Positions 46,001 to 57,820 of a DNA stretch of 64,000 nucleotides are shown here, one piece after another; position 1 is the first letter of the stretch, and every line of letters starts with the position of its first letter. A program made the position numbers and the translations under genes. The stretch lies in contig NC_069124.1 in assembly GCF_026914265.1 (NCBI RefSeq), positions 14,653,088 to 14,717,087 on the forward strand, written 5' to 3'. This DNA comes from Mya arenaria (taxonomy: Eukaryota; Mollusca; Bivalvia; Myida; Myidae). The notes beneath the pieces were generated by a model. The model saw only the letters and a list, made by a program, of their open reading frames with translations. It searched no databases and was not told the DNA's origin.

Positions 46001-48010
46001 TCCGCAAGGTTATGACACTGACACATGTGCAACAAAGATTGTCATTTATAGCAATGAAATTATTCCATAACAATTTCGGATTTTTTTCCTTTTGTCATTA
46101 TTACATAATTTAAATTATATATGATACTCGATTATTCATTTTCATTAGTAGTTAAAATATCATATATTGTTTTTTGGGTAAAAAAGAAAGTCATATATTT
46201 AGCAAAAATTATTCCCATTTTTAATCGCAATCATTATTACAGGCAGTTAAAACGTAACACTTTTCTTATAAAATATTAATGTTTCAAGTTTCATTAGCAA
46301 TTTTGGAAATACATATGGGCTATGAAACATAATAAATATGGGTATTCAAAGATAATAATTTACATATCTACATCGAGTCAACATGTTCATTAGTAATGTA
46401 ATGTTCTAATTCTTAATGGTAAACATTTTGGTCAACCATTTTGCACTCAACAAAACATGTTTATAAATTTAGCGTAAATATAATTATCTAAATTAGGCAA
46501 GAAATGTGTTGCATGGAATTTTGTCAGAATATTTTTAGTAACAAGTGCACTAGGTTAACATAACGTGTCGAAATACCATGTTAAATCAACGGTTTGTTAT
46601 GGAATAAAAGTGTATACCTGTCTTATTGCCAATACAACAATAATGACATTTTAACTTGTATCGTTAAAGACCGGTACTAAATGATAGCAACTGCAATTAA
46701 TATTTCATTTTAGCTGTTCCTTTCCGAAATTTCACACCCAATTTTGTGTTACACTGATATTAGAAAAAATACCAAACTGTTAAAATAAAGGTGTTGAAAT
46801 GGCCCCAATTCAATTTTTTGATAAACGATCAATTATAGACTTCAACAGAAAGACACGGACTATAATATGTAAAAGAAGTAAGTTTCTCAGAGATGATTTG
46901 ATATTTCAGTACTTTATCAACTAACTATTCCCGTATAAAACAGCTCTACCTAATTCAGCTAAATCTCAAATCGTCCAAAACTGAAATTTTTTATCGCAAC
47001 TTATAATAAAAGGACGGGTCAACTTTATGCCCCTCATAAATTCTGTATGTCTTATCTGCCTTAATCTTACACTGCGTCCAGTAGATAAATACGTGCTTAA
47101 CTAGCGTATCTTAACGCTACTATTGCACTAAGAGGAGAAATCGATAGAGACCGTCGTTAGCCTGATAAGCTCTAAAGTTGGCAATGAAAATTCATCATCA
47201 ATACAAAATGAGGAATACATGTATAACTTGCAAGAATATTGCCAATCAAGGAATTAATTTTGCCAATTCATTTGTTTACAACACATGCGTTATACAGCAG
47301 AGATTGTCATGTCTTTATTAAAACGGAAACAATGTATAGCATGTGATAGAAAGTATAAAACGTGTTTTTGGACGAGTGGAACTATTCTACCCTCTGCATA
47401 ACTCGTTTCAGGCTTTCATACTGGTAAGACATGAACTTTACTTATAATCTCTATTAAAGGAACTTCAAACGCAATGTTTTGATTTCAGGAAAGGAAGTTT
47501 TTGACAAGTTCAAGAAGACATGTGCTGAAGATTTTGTTGAACTACAAAGGCAGTTCGAGACAAGGAAACGTGGCATAAAGCACGACAAAAACGGGAAAGA
47601 AACGATCAATATTCCGGTTGCTTTGACAGAAATTTATATAAATAAAACAAAGAAAACCATGGACGAGGCGGTTAAGCAGTTTCAAGGCAATTTGACATGG
47701 ACTGCTGGAAAATTGCGCATAAATTGCGAATTCGTGAGAGGATGGTTTAAAGACACCTGTGATAATACAGTTAAAAATGTACGGGATCTATTCAAACAAC
47801 CTGCAATGCTCAGTTGCAAGACCATACTTCTTGTCGGTGGATTTGCGGAGTCACCGGTGCTACAACAAGCTTTTCGAGATAACTTTCCCGACATGCGGCT
47901 CATCGTGCCTGAAGAAGCTGGACTTGCAGTGCTCAAGGGCGCCGTTCTGTTTGGCCATCTCAAACCATATCTTAGCACCCTGCACTGTTCCTCAGATTGT
48001 TATTCTGAAG
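43015..48010 (+). CDS. HSPA12-like Hsp70 nucleotide-binding module 1, six exons
   Basis: HSPA12 proteins are atypical Hsp70s with an actin-fold ATPase. Exons at 43015-43347, 43482-43600, 43858-43966, 44152-44320, 44519-44653 and 47489-48010 join in phase to 462 codons plus 1 nt. The start follows a TTTACATTTAG acceptor and gives MAATKSGSVRSKSSKFVVAA. Seen in order: phosphate-1 loop IDFGTTFSGYAF, VDWVLTVTAIWNNSSKQFM, VLEPEAAYLFC, a phosphate-2 loop VVNAGGVSVNINV, SGGPRGETRVDEAFEDF, and adenosine motif TILLVGGFAESPVLQ. Phosphate-2 is degenerate against the usual VDAGGGTVD (Asp to Asn twice, Gly to Val). After GAVLFGH the sequence leaves the family pattern and ends in a GAAG|GTAAGT donor, so about 125-150 C-terminal residues of the family are missing. 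It may continue by splicing into module 2 at 51025; otherwise it stops at 48088-48090 by read-through. Confidence 0.85.
44654..47488 (+). other. 2.8-kb intron of HSPA12-like module 1
   Basis: AT-rich sequence between GTACGT and TTTCAG splice sites. No exon, repeat boundary or RNA recognised. The matching intron of module 2 is only 290 bp. Confidence 0.6.
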
Positions 48011-48419
48011 GTAAGTTTAATTTAAACAAAAATGCATTTGTCATTGAAGATATACGACGTATTATAATGCATGGGTTTGGTGCCTGGTAGGCTTAAATAA
48101 GATAATATGAGTCCGTTTTATATGGTCCTTCAATAATATTGCAGTAATTTTACCTCATGTGGTGACTGCGAAAACAACAGCTTTTTTTAAATCCACACAG
48201 CGGTTTCTGCTCATTAACCAACCATACAATAATAGAGGGTAGCAATTTGACATAAACAATATATCACTCAGAAAATGCATGCTCCAGACCTTTAATATTT
48301 GGGTATTCACCAAAAGTGTTTAAATTATGCTCCTGGGGTCAAAGATGGACATGTCCTGGGGGTCTCGGGGTTTTTACATACTTGTGTAGAAAAATATTCG
48401 AAAACCTTTTTTTAACCGC

Positions 48420-49800
48420 AATCCCCTCTTGATATTTGGTTTGTAGCCCAATTGTAGTGGTTAGTAACTACCTACATCTATAGAAACCAATAAATTCCTA
48501 CGCAACCAATGACGTACTTAGCAACCAATATCTTTCATATTAACATTTTACTTACTAAGAACGTATGATTTTCGTAGCGACAATGACGTCCTTGAAAACA
48601 CTTACCTTTTTAGCATTTAATGACATCCTTAGCAACAAATGATTTTTATCATCGGCATACTACCCTAGAGATAACATTCTTCCTTAGCAATCAATGACTT
48701 TCTTAGTAACCACTTACTTCCTGAGTAACCAATTACATCATAACCAACCAATAACCTCCTTTAAAATCAAACTACCTTAGCAATTACCGTCATCTATAGC
48801 AACCAAAGCCTTCATAAGCCACCAATTACTGCCTGGGCAACTACTTACTTTCTTGAGCAACAATTGACGTATTAAGAGGCGGTAATCGCGAGGTACATTG
48901 GTTTGATACCAGGCCCTAAAAATGTCAGCGCCTTATGAGACAGAATGCAATTATGTTCCTTTTCTTTCCATTAATAAACAATTAAATTTCCTAACATTGA
49001 CCATGCTTCCAGCGCCCAATTTTCTCTGTAATTTGGTACTTAAATTCATTAATTACTTAATATAACTTTTCTTTGGACGTTTGGGGCTGTTCATGGGATT
49101 GTTTATCGGTTTAAGAAAGACACACATAAAACATATACAATTGTGTATTGCTTGGTTCGGATAATATTTCGTTGATGCTTGGTTCACAAAATAGTTTTAG
49201 CATCATTTCATCAAGTTACGTACGTTACTGTGGGAACATAAGTTAGGGGATATCTATTGGTATACACATGTTTTATGAAAAGTTCTGTAACGAAATTGCG
49301 TATAATAAAAACGAAAATTTGCACTCAAAAAATGGACAGTTCCTCCTTGGTATGAACATGTCCGCAGCACATTTAGCCTCGATTCAAATCTTGTGACACA
49401 CATTCCGAGTAAACTACAAAACTGTTCGGCATAACGAAGGTACCGATTTACAGGGGAAATTCGGCGCTGGAACATGGTAAGTGTTAGGATTTTTTTAAAT
49501 ATTGAGAGAAACAAAATTACATACCGTTTCACTGGGCGCTGACATGTTTTAGTGCCTGGTATCAAAACAATGTACCATGTGATTACCGCCCCTGTTTCTA
49601 AGCAACCAATGACATATAGAGCAACAGTCGGCTTCCTTAGCAGTCACAGTAATCTTTAGCAATGGCAGCTATAGGAACAACTAGCTGACAATTAATATCT
49701 TGACTTTGCTAGCAATACTCTCGGTTTCCCTATACATCGACCGACCTCTTGATCAATCATCCATTTATCAGCAACCACTTAATTCCTCAGCAAGAAACAA
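48420..49800. repeat. Decayed minisatellite of AGCAACCAATGAC-type units, interrupted
   Basis: Words such as AGCAACCAATGAC, AGCAACAAATGA, AGCAATCAATGAC and AGTAACCAATTAC, often followed by (A/T)TCCTTAG, recur every 20-30 bp from about 48455 to 48875. They resume from about 49600 to 49800 after an inserted DNA element. Units are too diverged for a fixed period. Intergenic, or an intron if the two HSPA12 modules form one gene. Confidence 0.65.
48878..49590. mobile_element. Foldback-type DNA transposon with long terminal inverted repeats
   Basis: GGCGGTAATCGCGAGGTACA, then TTGGTTTGATACCAGG and ATGTCAGCGCC at the left are mirrored at the right by GGCGCTGACATG, CCTGGTATCAAAACAATGTA and CCATGTGATTACCGCC, giving arms of about 55 bp. 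A second inverted pair lies farther in (CCATGCTTCCAGCGCC against GGCGCTGGAACATGG). It inserted into the degenerate minisatellite. No transposase was seen. Confidence 0.75.
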
Positions 49801-50308
49801 CTAGTTTAGCAATCGTTGACTCGTTGGTCACTTCAATCGGTTCAGGTCAGGGTCATTTTGAACGTCTTGTTTTATTTTGTTTTTATTGTTTTGGTGTATG
49901 TGTAGGACAAAATCAATCGTGCAAAATCGGCGTTTCTTGCAAAATAATTGAAATGGACCGAGTTCAAAATGGCAACACCGATCATGTCGTTTTCCGGCTC
50001 CGATTCGTCATTTCATCATTTTTTTCTCGCCATTATGGTAAAAGTGAGGTTGAGTACTCAAATAAGTTTTAACATACATCCCAGGGCCAACATTTATCAC
50101 ATTAAATATTTTCGCAACATATATACATAAAATAAAGATGTTTTGATACATGCAGATGAAGTCTGTCGTTGTAGTTTAAGTGTCTGGAAGGCCTTAACAT
50201 TGTGCCTCTATACACTGTATTCATCATATGCTTTGCTACTCGGCATACCCGTGTCGTTGACATTGCACTGACACTGACACTAGCCGTTGTTGTAAATGAA
50301 GTATGATA

Positions 50309-50610
50309 ATGCACCAGTCAGTTGTAAACACGGCCCCAAAGGTCCGGGGTATATCGGGGACTTTGACTTTCGGTCCAGCCAATCCCAGGTCCCCGCAAGG
50401 GACAAGCTGCTGGTAAAATCCCCGCAAAATGCCCATCGCACACCGGGGAACGGCAATGCCCATTCCTCGCTATTTTCGGCGCGAAAACAAAACCGACGCA
50501 TTCACTGGGCACTGCGGGGACACCTGGATGGTAAAAATACGGCCCATTTCCCTCGCTATCCCCGGTATACCCACGGACCTTGGGGTCGTGGTTACAATTG
50601 ACTTGTGCAT
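50309..50610. mobile_element. GC-rich palindromic MITE
   Basis: ATGCACCAGTCAGTTGTAAA, then CACGGCCCCAAAGGTCCG and GGGTATATCGGGGA at the left are mirrored by TATCCCCGGTATACCC, CGGACCTTGGGGTCGTG and GTTACAATTGACTTGTGCAT at the right. GC content is far above the surroundings. Inner arms pair as well (GGTCCCCGCAAGG region against GGGCACTGCGGGGACACC). Frames on both strands are by-products of the palindrome and do not encode a protein. Confidence 0.75.
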
Positions 50611-51024
50611 AAAGAATACATAATTGGCAACAAGATGACAATGTTCGCTAATTCTTTAACCGTAATTTAAGGGGCACAATACAGGTTGGTGCAAAACATT
50701 TTAATGCATTATTATGTTTCACTTATTCTACTTTAATGATTAACGCAAAAATCCATATGATTTGTGTACAGATACAAAATTATAGCATTTATAAATGTTT
50801 TCTTGCCACAAATTTCCTATTTAACAAATTCGCCAAATGTTCGCTGATATTTGTTTATCATATGCCTTTTTATTTCAGTCATTAAAGTCTATTCAGTTAA
50901 ATATAATACTGCATTAAATAATGAAATAGTAATGCAATATATACATAAACAATGCTGAACAGTTGCTCGCGATAAAAATATTTAAATTATCTTAATTATG
51001 ATAATTCTTAATTCCAAATTACAG

Positions 51025-54000
51025 ATAAGGAAACGAGTACCAAACCAGTTCAAACGATTATTGTTGCTGCAATAGACTTCGGATCGGCGTTCTCAGGATT
51101 CGCCTTTGCAGTAAGAGATGACTTGAAAACTGTCAGTGATAATCCGAAAATCAGCACTGGGACGGGGTTTGTGAGTGGACAACTGATTTCCCATAAAACT
51201 CCCATAGTGCTTTTGCTTAACCCAGACAAGTCATTTGCGGCGTTTGGGTATGCAGCAGAAGAAAAGTACAGTAATTTGTTTGAAGATGACAGGGAAAGAA
51301 AAAGCTCAAGCCACAGATCTTACTACTACTTCCGGCGCTTGAAGATGAGGCTGTATAGCTCAGACAGGCCTATGGTGTGTTTATAAAGTGGTTTATGTCT
51401 GTTGTTAGAAGGATAAAACAAATGTATATGATTGTATTTGATGTCAAAAAGCGTGTAAGCTTATTCATGCATAATTACAACCTTTTTTATATTGTTTTTT
51501 GCTTTAACAACTTTAATATATACCGAATTGCAAAAGCTACGATATGACATAGGGTAAAACACCAGCTTGGGATTTACCATTTCAACATTAAAACGGATTG
51601 ATAAGTGTATATCTTCTGGTGCATGTATATAAACATCAAATGATAAAACAAATCTATTAACACAATTCAATTTATCCAGCATTTTAACACACCAGTTAAT
51701 ATTGAATGAACATGTTGGTTGGTTACATTTACAGACGTTGAGCAGAGATGTTGAAATTCTGGACGAGCATGGGAAGAGAATGAAGGCAAATGAAGTCTTC
51801 AGCATTTGCATCAAATATTTAGCGGATGAGTTTATGAAGCTGGGAAGAAACAGGTAAAGTGATAGCTGTCAAACGAACTTAGGAAAGCTATACAATATTA
51901 GTTTTAATGTGATATATTTCTTACATTATCACTAACCTGATTGCATAATTAGCTCATGGCGGTATGCAAAATGACACCTTTGATAGTTTGCCACAGGTTA
52001 ATGTTAATTTATATATAACAATTTAAGTGTCATTTTAGTATTTCTACGTTATTTGATTAAATTGCTGATTCTCTCTAGGTTACCAGATTTGACCAAAGAC
52101 GATGTCCATTGGGTATTGACAGTTCCTGCCATTTGGTCTGACAGTTCAAAGCAGTTCATGCGAGTTGCAGCTGAGCTAGTATGCACGTTTAGTAACAACC
52201 TTGTTTTCAGCTCACTTAATTTCTATCACCCTATCTTTCAAAGGTCATATTGAATGACATTAACTTATGTTGCTCAGGGATCATTTAATACGAATCTCAC
52301 TTAGGCCTGTGGTATGATTGAGTCGTTGACAGAGTGGAAAGTTTCATTATTTTACAAAATTGATTATTTAAGTCAAATTCATACTTAGGATTTAAGGTTT
52401 GAGCTTTCGCAGAATCGCCCTTTCAGAATGTATTTTACAAATATAGGCCGGGCTAGATGGAAATCGCCTTACAATAGCTCTTGAACCAGAGGCAGCATCG
52501 CTGTTTTGTATGCGTGTACCGATCAAGAGCCAAGCAGAAGCGTCCACAACAGTGTCACAGTTTCAAGAGGGGACGAAGTACATGGTAGTTGATGCAGGAG
52601 GTAGGCTTATTGGTAGCAAACTCAATCGGAAATGTTTGCAATTTATTTTATTGAAACAGTATATGACATATATGTTTCTAATCCAATACGTTTCCATGCG
52701 GAATATAAGGAATACATATGGACAAAAGGTAAAAACACTTTTTTAACAAATAGTGAAATACTTGAAAGATTAGAGCTCGTAAACTGAGTTACTCTTCTAC
52801 CATATGATCACTGACCACCGCATTGACTTTCAAACGTCGAATGATCAAAATTGTAACACGTTTGTTTTCTTGTGTGTATCTGCATTGATTGTTTGGACTT
52901 TGATATTTGTGTCATTACACTTACTCATTGAAAAACTCTAGATCATTCGCCCTCTTCATGTTTCAGCCTGTTAATGTTTAGAATTTGCCAATGGAAATAC
53001 TCTTAAAAAACTCATTTTTAGATCTAGAAAAAAACATGTTCCTTGAACTGAAATCTTTTTTCGGTTACTTGTGTTTTAAACAGCGTAAACAACAGCTTCA
53101 GTTACAGGAATTGATCCACGTTTGATTAGCCAAGATGGTTCTTTCATCTAAACAAATGTCAGTCATTATCACTTTCAGTATCACTGTTTGCCATTTAATA
53201 TCACTTTCTGTGATTTTCCGTGACTGCACCTCCAATGTAATTGGTGAAAAAATATCAATTGCTTTATTTAAGGTTTTATTTCCAGGAGGCACTGTAGATG
53301 TTATCGTGCACGAGATAGTTGGCGACAAAAAGCTGAAGGAACTGACGTCGGCCAGCGGAGGGCCATGGGGTGGTACAATGGTTGACAACGAATTCGATGC
53401 TTTTATGGAGACAATTTTCGGTTTGTATTGGCATATTGCATTAACCGTAAAGGACATAACATAAATATGAACCGTCATATATTATATCATTGCTTCCACA
53501 GTAACTACTTCTTGCCTGGCAGATTCTATCTCAATCAGCATAGAGTCTCAGTTGTTCAAGGTCAAGGGATTTGTTTAGAAATTAATTAATTTATTTAGAT
53601 ATTGTGAGTAAATTTTAAAAACGTCCATTAAGTAGTTGATAAAACTGTTTTTTATTTGCTAGTATACTTGTTTGTAAATGACAAAAGTATTCGTTAAGTT
53701 TATTTCGTAGGCAAAGACTTCTATTATCGGTTTAAAAACGAATGTGTAGGCGATTACACCGATCTTCATAGAGAGCTTGAACTGAAAAAGAGGAACGTAA
53801 ATTCAAACAACGATGATAAAGAAACCTTCTCATTGCCATTTGCTTTGCTGGAGTTGATGGACAAAAAAATGGCTACGTTAGTGGACCAACGGCTGCAAAT
53901 ATACAACGGCGATGTCTCTTTAAGGAGTGGAAAACTTAGGATTGCCAGCAAGATAATGAGAGGATGGTTCAAAGAATCCTGTTTGAAGACTACACAGCAC

Positions 54001-54631
54001 TTAAAGAGTATTTTGCAACAAAAAGTATGCGCTGGAACAAACACCATTTTGTTGGTGGGTGGTTATGCCGAGTCCCCAATGTTGCAAAGTGAAATTAAAG
54101 ATGCATTCAGAGATAAAACAGTCATAATCCCGGATGAAGCCGGCTTGGCCGTATTAAAAGGCGCTGTTCTGTTTGGAAACGACCCTCTAGTTGTAGTATC
54201 AAGAATTGCAAGATGCTCCTATGGCATTTGTGTGTTCCGCGATTTTGACCCAAGGATACAAGGAACTTAAATGCAAGGATATCTTTGAAAAACATGTTCA
54301 AAGAGGTGACGAGCTTACCGTTGGACAGGCACAGTTGCACCAACGGTACTCTAAATTAGAAGCTGACCAAATCTCGTTTGTCCTGGATATATATACATCC
54401 ACCAATGCCGATCCAAGATTCGTTGATGATAAGGATTGTACGTACCTTGGATGCCTCGAGATAGAAGTTCCCCCAGAGGACAGCAAAGAAAATGGTATCA
54501 AAGTTAACATGACGTTTGGGGAAACAGAACTGGAGGTTGAAGCCAAAGATGAAAAATATGGCAAAACGAAAAAGGCTACGTTTGATTTTTTGGTAGACAA
54601 CCTCAACCTACAGTCAAATATTGCATTGTAA
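51025..54631 (+). CDS. HSPA12-like Hsp70 module 2, six exons, C-terminal frame change
   Basis: Exons at 51025-51374, 51735-51853, 52079-52178, 52447-52600, 53286-53420 and 53711 onward mirror module 1 exon by exon (119 and 135 nt exons are equal in length). There is no in-frame start: the first exon opens after TTACAG in phase 1 with (G)AT AAG GAA, and a stop lies upstream in frame. Motifs: phosphate-1 IDFGSAFSGFAF (Thr-Thr replaced by Ser-Ala), VHWVLTVPAIWSDSSKQFM, ALEPEAASLFC, canonical phosphate-2 VVDAGGGTVDVIVHE, and TILLVGGYAESPMLQ. After GICVFRDFDP the frame runs to a stop at 54268-54270. The family's C-terminal region (CKDIFEKHVQRG ... DIYTSTNADPRFV ... VNMTFGETELEVEAKDE) continues in another frame to 54629-54631, with no intron signals between. 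So either a frameshift (mutation or assembly error) or a truncated protein. It could be the second half of one gene with 43015-48010. Confidence 0.85.
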
Positions 54632-55220
54632 CCCATGTCTTTGATAAGACAGCGCCATATGAGAGTTCCAACTACATTTGATATTGCCAAAGTCAAACTT
54701 AAAGTTTAATCATCTTAAGAAAAGGTTAATCATTTAGAATTTTTGAAATTTATTTTTCACAAAATATATGGATTCGAAGGAGTTTGGGTGATAACATAAT
54801 TAAAATCGAAGTAAATGACATAGATAATGTCTAATGAACATCGACATTTATGCATCCTTGAATTATAAAAACTGTTACACCTCGCTCATACATTAAAAGA
54901 GAAGGTTGTTTAATAGTTGAAATGTACTTTCATTTGATTGATTATACAGCTAAGTACTTGCAACATTGAAAGAGAGTGTCGAAGAGTTATGATTTATAAT
55001 TTATCCAATGTTGGCCTTTTTCCATTAATTGCTCGTCCTTTGCCATAAAACTGCAGCCGTCTTCGATATGTTGACCGCTATACTGACAAGATGTAATACA
55101 CAGAAAAGTGCTGACGAAAGAGAAAAAAGAAATTAGAAGACGACTGACAACATAATTGTTTACTAACATTGTTTAATGGTTGCAACGTACTTTCATGTGA
55201 TTGTTTTACCTGGTGAATAA
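54632..55220. other. 3' flank of HSPA12-like module 2
   Basis: AT-rich sequence, presumed 3' UTR and downstream flank. No clear poly(A) signal could be singled out and no other gene is seen. Confidence 0.4.
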
Positions 55221-55224
55221 GATC

Positions 55225-55650
55225 TTGTTTTGCTATGGTCATGACCTATTTTCAATCAGCGTTGCGTGATTTTATCAGCTTATTTTTACATTTAACCAGT
55301 AATTTTAAACATCTTTGTGTTGTTTTAGTATTTCTATGTTACAGTCCGCTTTTTTATCTACATAGCAGTCGTTTCATGTATTAAGATTATAATATCTCTG
55401 TTTAACACATTGTGGTTGTACACGCATGTTACTGAAAATATACATTGTCTTAACATATACAAAAGGCAGTTACAATCTGTCACAAATGACATAAGATTCA
55501 CTATAACGGTGATTATATTGTTTAAGATACTGAAATGTTACACCACTTCAGGTGGTCGTTTTTACATGTTTGTGTTGTTTCAGTCCAAGACCTGGAAATG
55601 TTTTATATTGAAAACCAATATTTTTACTTCTTATGCCCTTTATATGAATG
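55225..55650. repeat. Noncoding duplicated block, copy 1
   Basis: TATTTCTATGTTACAGTCC, ACATAGCAGTCGTTTCA, CACAAATGACATAAG and GTCCAAGACCTGGAAATG are matched in order at 57422-57820 with scattered differences. The spacing between copies is about 2.2 kb. It lies downstream of the HSPA12-like gene and may have been part of its 3' flank before duplication. Confidence 0.7.
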
Positions 55651-55849
55651 CACGTGTTTATAATGTTTATATATGTATAAACACTAATGACATGTGTACA
55701 ATGTGACTTTTCGTAGCAATTACACATTTATTTTAAGCCCTTATGAGCTACAAGCGAAACCGGTAGGCTTATTAAAGAAAGGAATACCTATGTGATGTTA
55801 CTTTTTTATTTGATTTTATATGCATGTGTATATACATATATATATGAAA

Positions 55850-55945
55850 ATCAGATGTCAGTAATTTAATTTAGCTCTATACTTATGTTTAATATATTTT
55901 TCAATACATGATTGTTTGTCATCTTATCAAAACTATTCTTGTTTT
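55850..55945. repeat. Truncated third copy of the leader-exon upstream block
   Basis: TCAGATGTCAGTAATTTAAT ... TATGTTTAATATATTTTTCA ... CTATTCTTGTTTTCTT matches the first part of the blocks at 32060 and 61822 but lacks the mini-ORF and donor part. Confidence 0.55.
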
Positions 55946-57421
55946 CTTGGATTTTATATGTTTATAGTGTGCCGCAGCTAGGAATATGTTTATTGAGTGC
56001 TTAAGCGTTGTAGGAAGCTAACATGTATCATTCATTGTAAGAATGGTAGCAGTAAATAATCAGTTTCATTTCTTTAATAATTTGACCTGGATATGCAAGA
56101 TTCCGTGAGCCTGTTTTAGGTTTTGAATGTCTTGCAGATGCGAGGTCTCCGAGCGAAAATATATTCGGTCAGTAAGTGAGGTCTGAGTGGAAATACATGA
56201 ATGCATGTTTGGTTTTGTGTTAATAATCGGAAAACGTACCAATGTTTAGTAAGTAATATTTTTGTTACAATTTTGCTTTTTATAAGTGAAGTTAATTAAC
56301 ATTAGTTAATGAAAGTTTAGCAAGGGCACTTTTGATGGATAAACAACTTCAGAGCATTTTTTGTAACTTTAAGTATTTTTGAATGTCGTGAAAATATTTT
56401 GTGAGCCTTTATCTGTTATGTTAATTGCATTGTTTTGATTGTTATCGTGTATATGATGTAGTTGTCTTGATTATTGCATTTGGGTTATTTCAGACAACCA
56501 TTCCTTTACGTTCTTTTGCGTACAATTGCGTTATGTTGTGTTCCATAACGTTCTGTTATGCTGACTGATCGACTGTTTGATTGTATAGGAAAATATGAGC
56601 TAGTATATTAAAACGAGTTCCGGTTTATTATGTGAACGGAAGATTCCGCGATTTAGTGACTTGAAACCGCGATAGTTAAGGTTATGCTGCACATTAACTT
56701 TTCCTGATAACAAGTACACCGTCTTAAAGTTAGACAGAAATAACGTGTACTATGTAATCCATATGTGGTGCGACTTTTCCGTATTTGGCGCGACTTCGTA
56801 ATGGAAGATCCCTATAAATATAGACAACAGGAAATAGATGTTAGTTTCTTAATTTTGAAGAAGAAGGAAATGCCATTTTTTATATTAAAAATAATATTAT
56901 TATTGAACAGTATTATTTTCATTTTTTTAATCAGATCATCGTGTATAAATATGTCACTGGGGCGGATTGAAGTTTTATTTTATAAGTGCCATTTATAATT
57001 CAAATCAGTGACGATTTATTAGTTTTCTTTAATAGCATAATAACTGTTCATGATTATCAACAAGAAGCTAATATAACATAATACCTAAATTCTTTTCTAA
57101 TAATAATTCTTACAATACTCGGAAAATGAATGTCAACTGAGCAAATAATTAAAATTAAAATGTACAGTTGTTGAACCAGTGTTGTCATTAATCTTTATGT
57201 TCTTGAAACTTCTTATTGCTGGTCATGAGTACAGAGAACTCGTTTATGGCGGTAAATGGCCATTGGATTGGCCGTGGAAAATCAATTTCTGAGAGTGCCA
57301 GAAAACAAAGAAAGCAAAGCCAAAGGCCAAAATAGCTTGTCATGCGTTGGTGCGGTGTATGTCGTTTGTGCGTCTGTCCGTGCGTCTGTAATCTGCTGCT
57401 TTTTAATACTGAGAAAGAGTT

Positions 57422-57820
57422 CTTGTTTTGCGGTTGTGCATAACCTATTTGCAATCAGCTTTCTGTGATTTTATCAGCTTTTTTTTTACATTAAACTAGT
57501 TATTTTAAACACCTGTTGTTGTGTTAGTATTTCTTTGTTACAGCTCAAAGTATTAACCACATAGCAGTGGTTTCAAATATTAAGATGTCTGTCCAACACG
57601 ATTATGGTTGTACACGCTCTTTAATTGTGAATAGACATTTTTTAACAAATACGAAATACAGTTACAATCTGCCACAAATGACATAAGTTTCACGAACAGT
57701 TTGTTTTATATACTGAAGTGTTACACCAATTTAGTTGATAGTTTTTACCTGTGTTGTTTCAGTCCAAGGGCTGGCTATGTTTTATATTGAAAACCAGTAT
57801 TTCCGTTAACGTCTAATGTC
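57422..57820. repeat. Noncoding duplicated block, copy 2
   Basis: The counterpart of 55225-55650 (TATTTCTTTGTTACAGCTC, ACATAGCAGTGGTTTCA, CACAAATGACATAAG, GTCCAAGGGCTGGCTATG). No coding frame is conserved between the two copies, so the similarity reflects descent and not protein constraint. Confidence 0.7.

Noticed and set aside
47682-47978. 98-codon minus-strand frame
   Set aside because: It is antisense to HSPA12 module 1 exon 6, whose sense frame carries clear Hsp70 motifs.
50236-50641. Several overlapping open frames on both strands
   Set aside because: They arise from the GC-rich palindromic element, mirror each other, and resemble no protein.
57188-57468. Open frames on both strands near 57.3 kb
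   Set aside because: No recognisable motif, partly overlapping a noncoding duplicated block whose other copy does not keep the frame.
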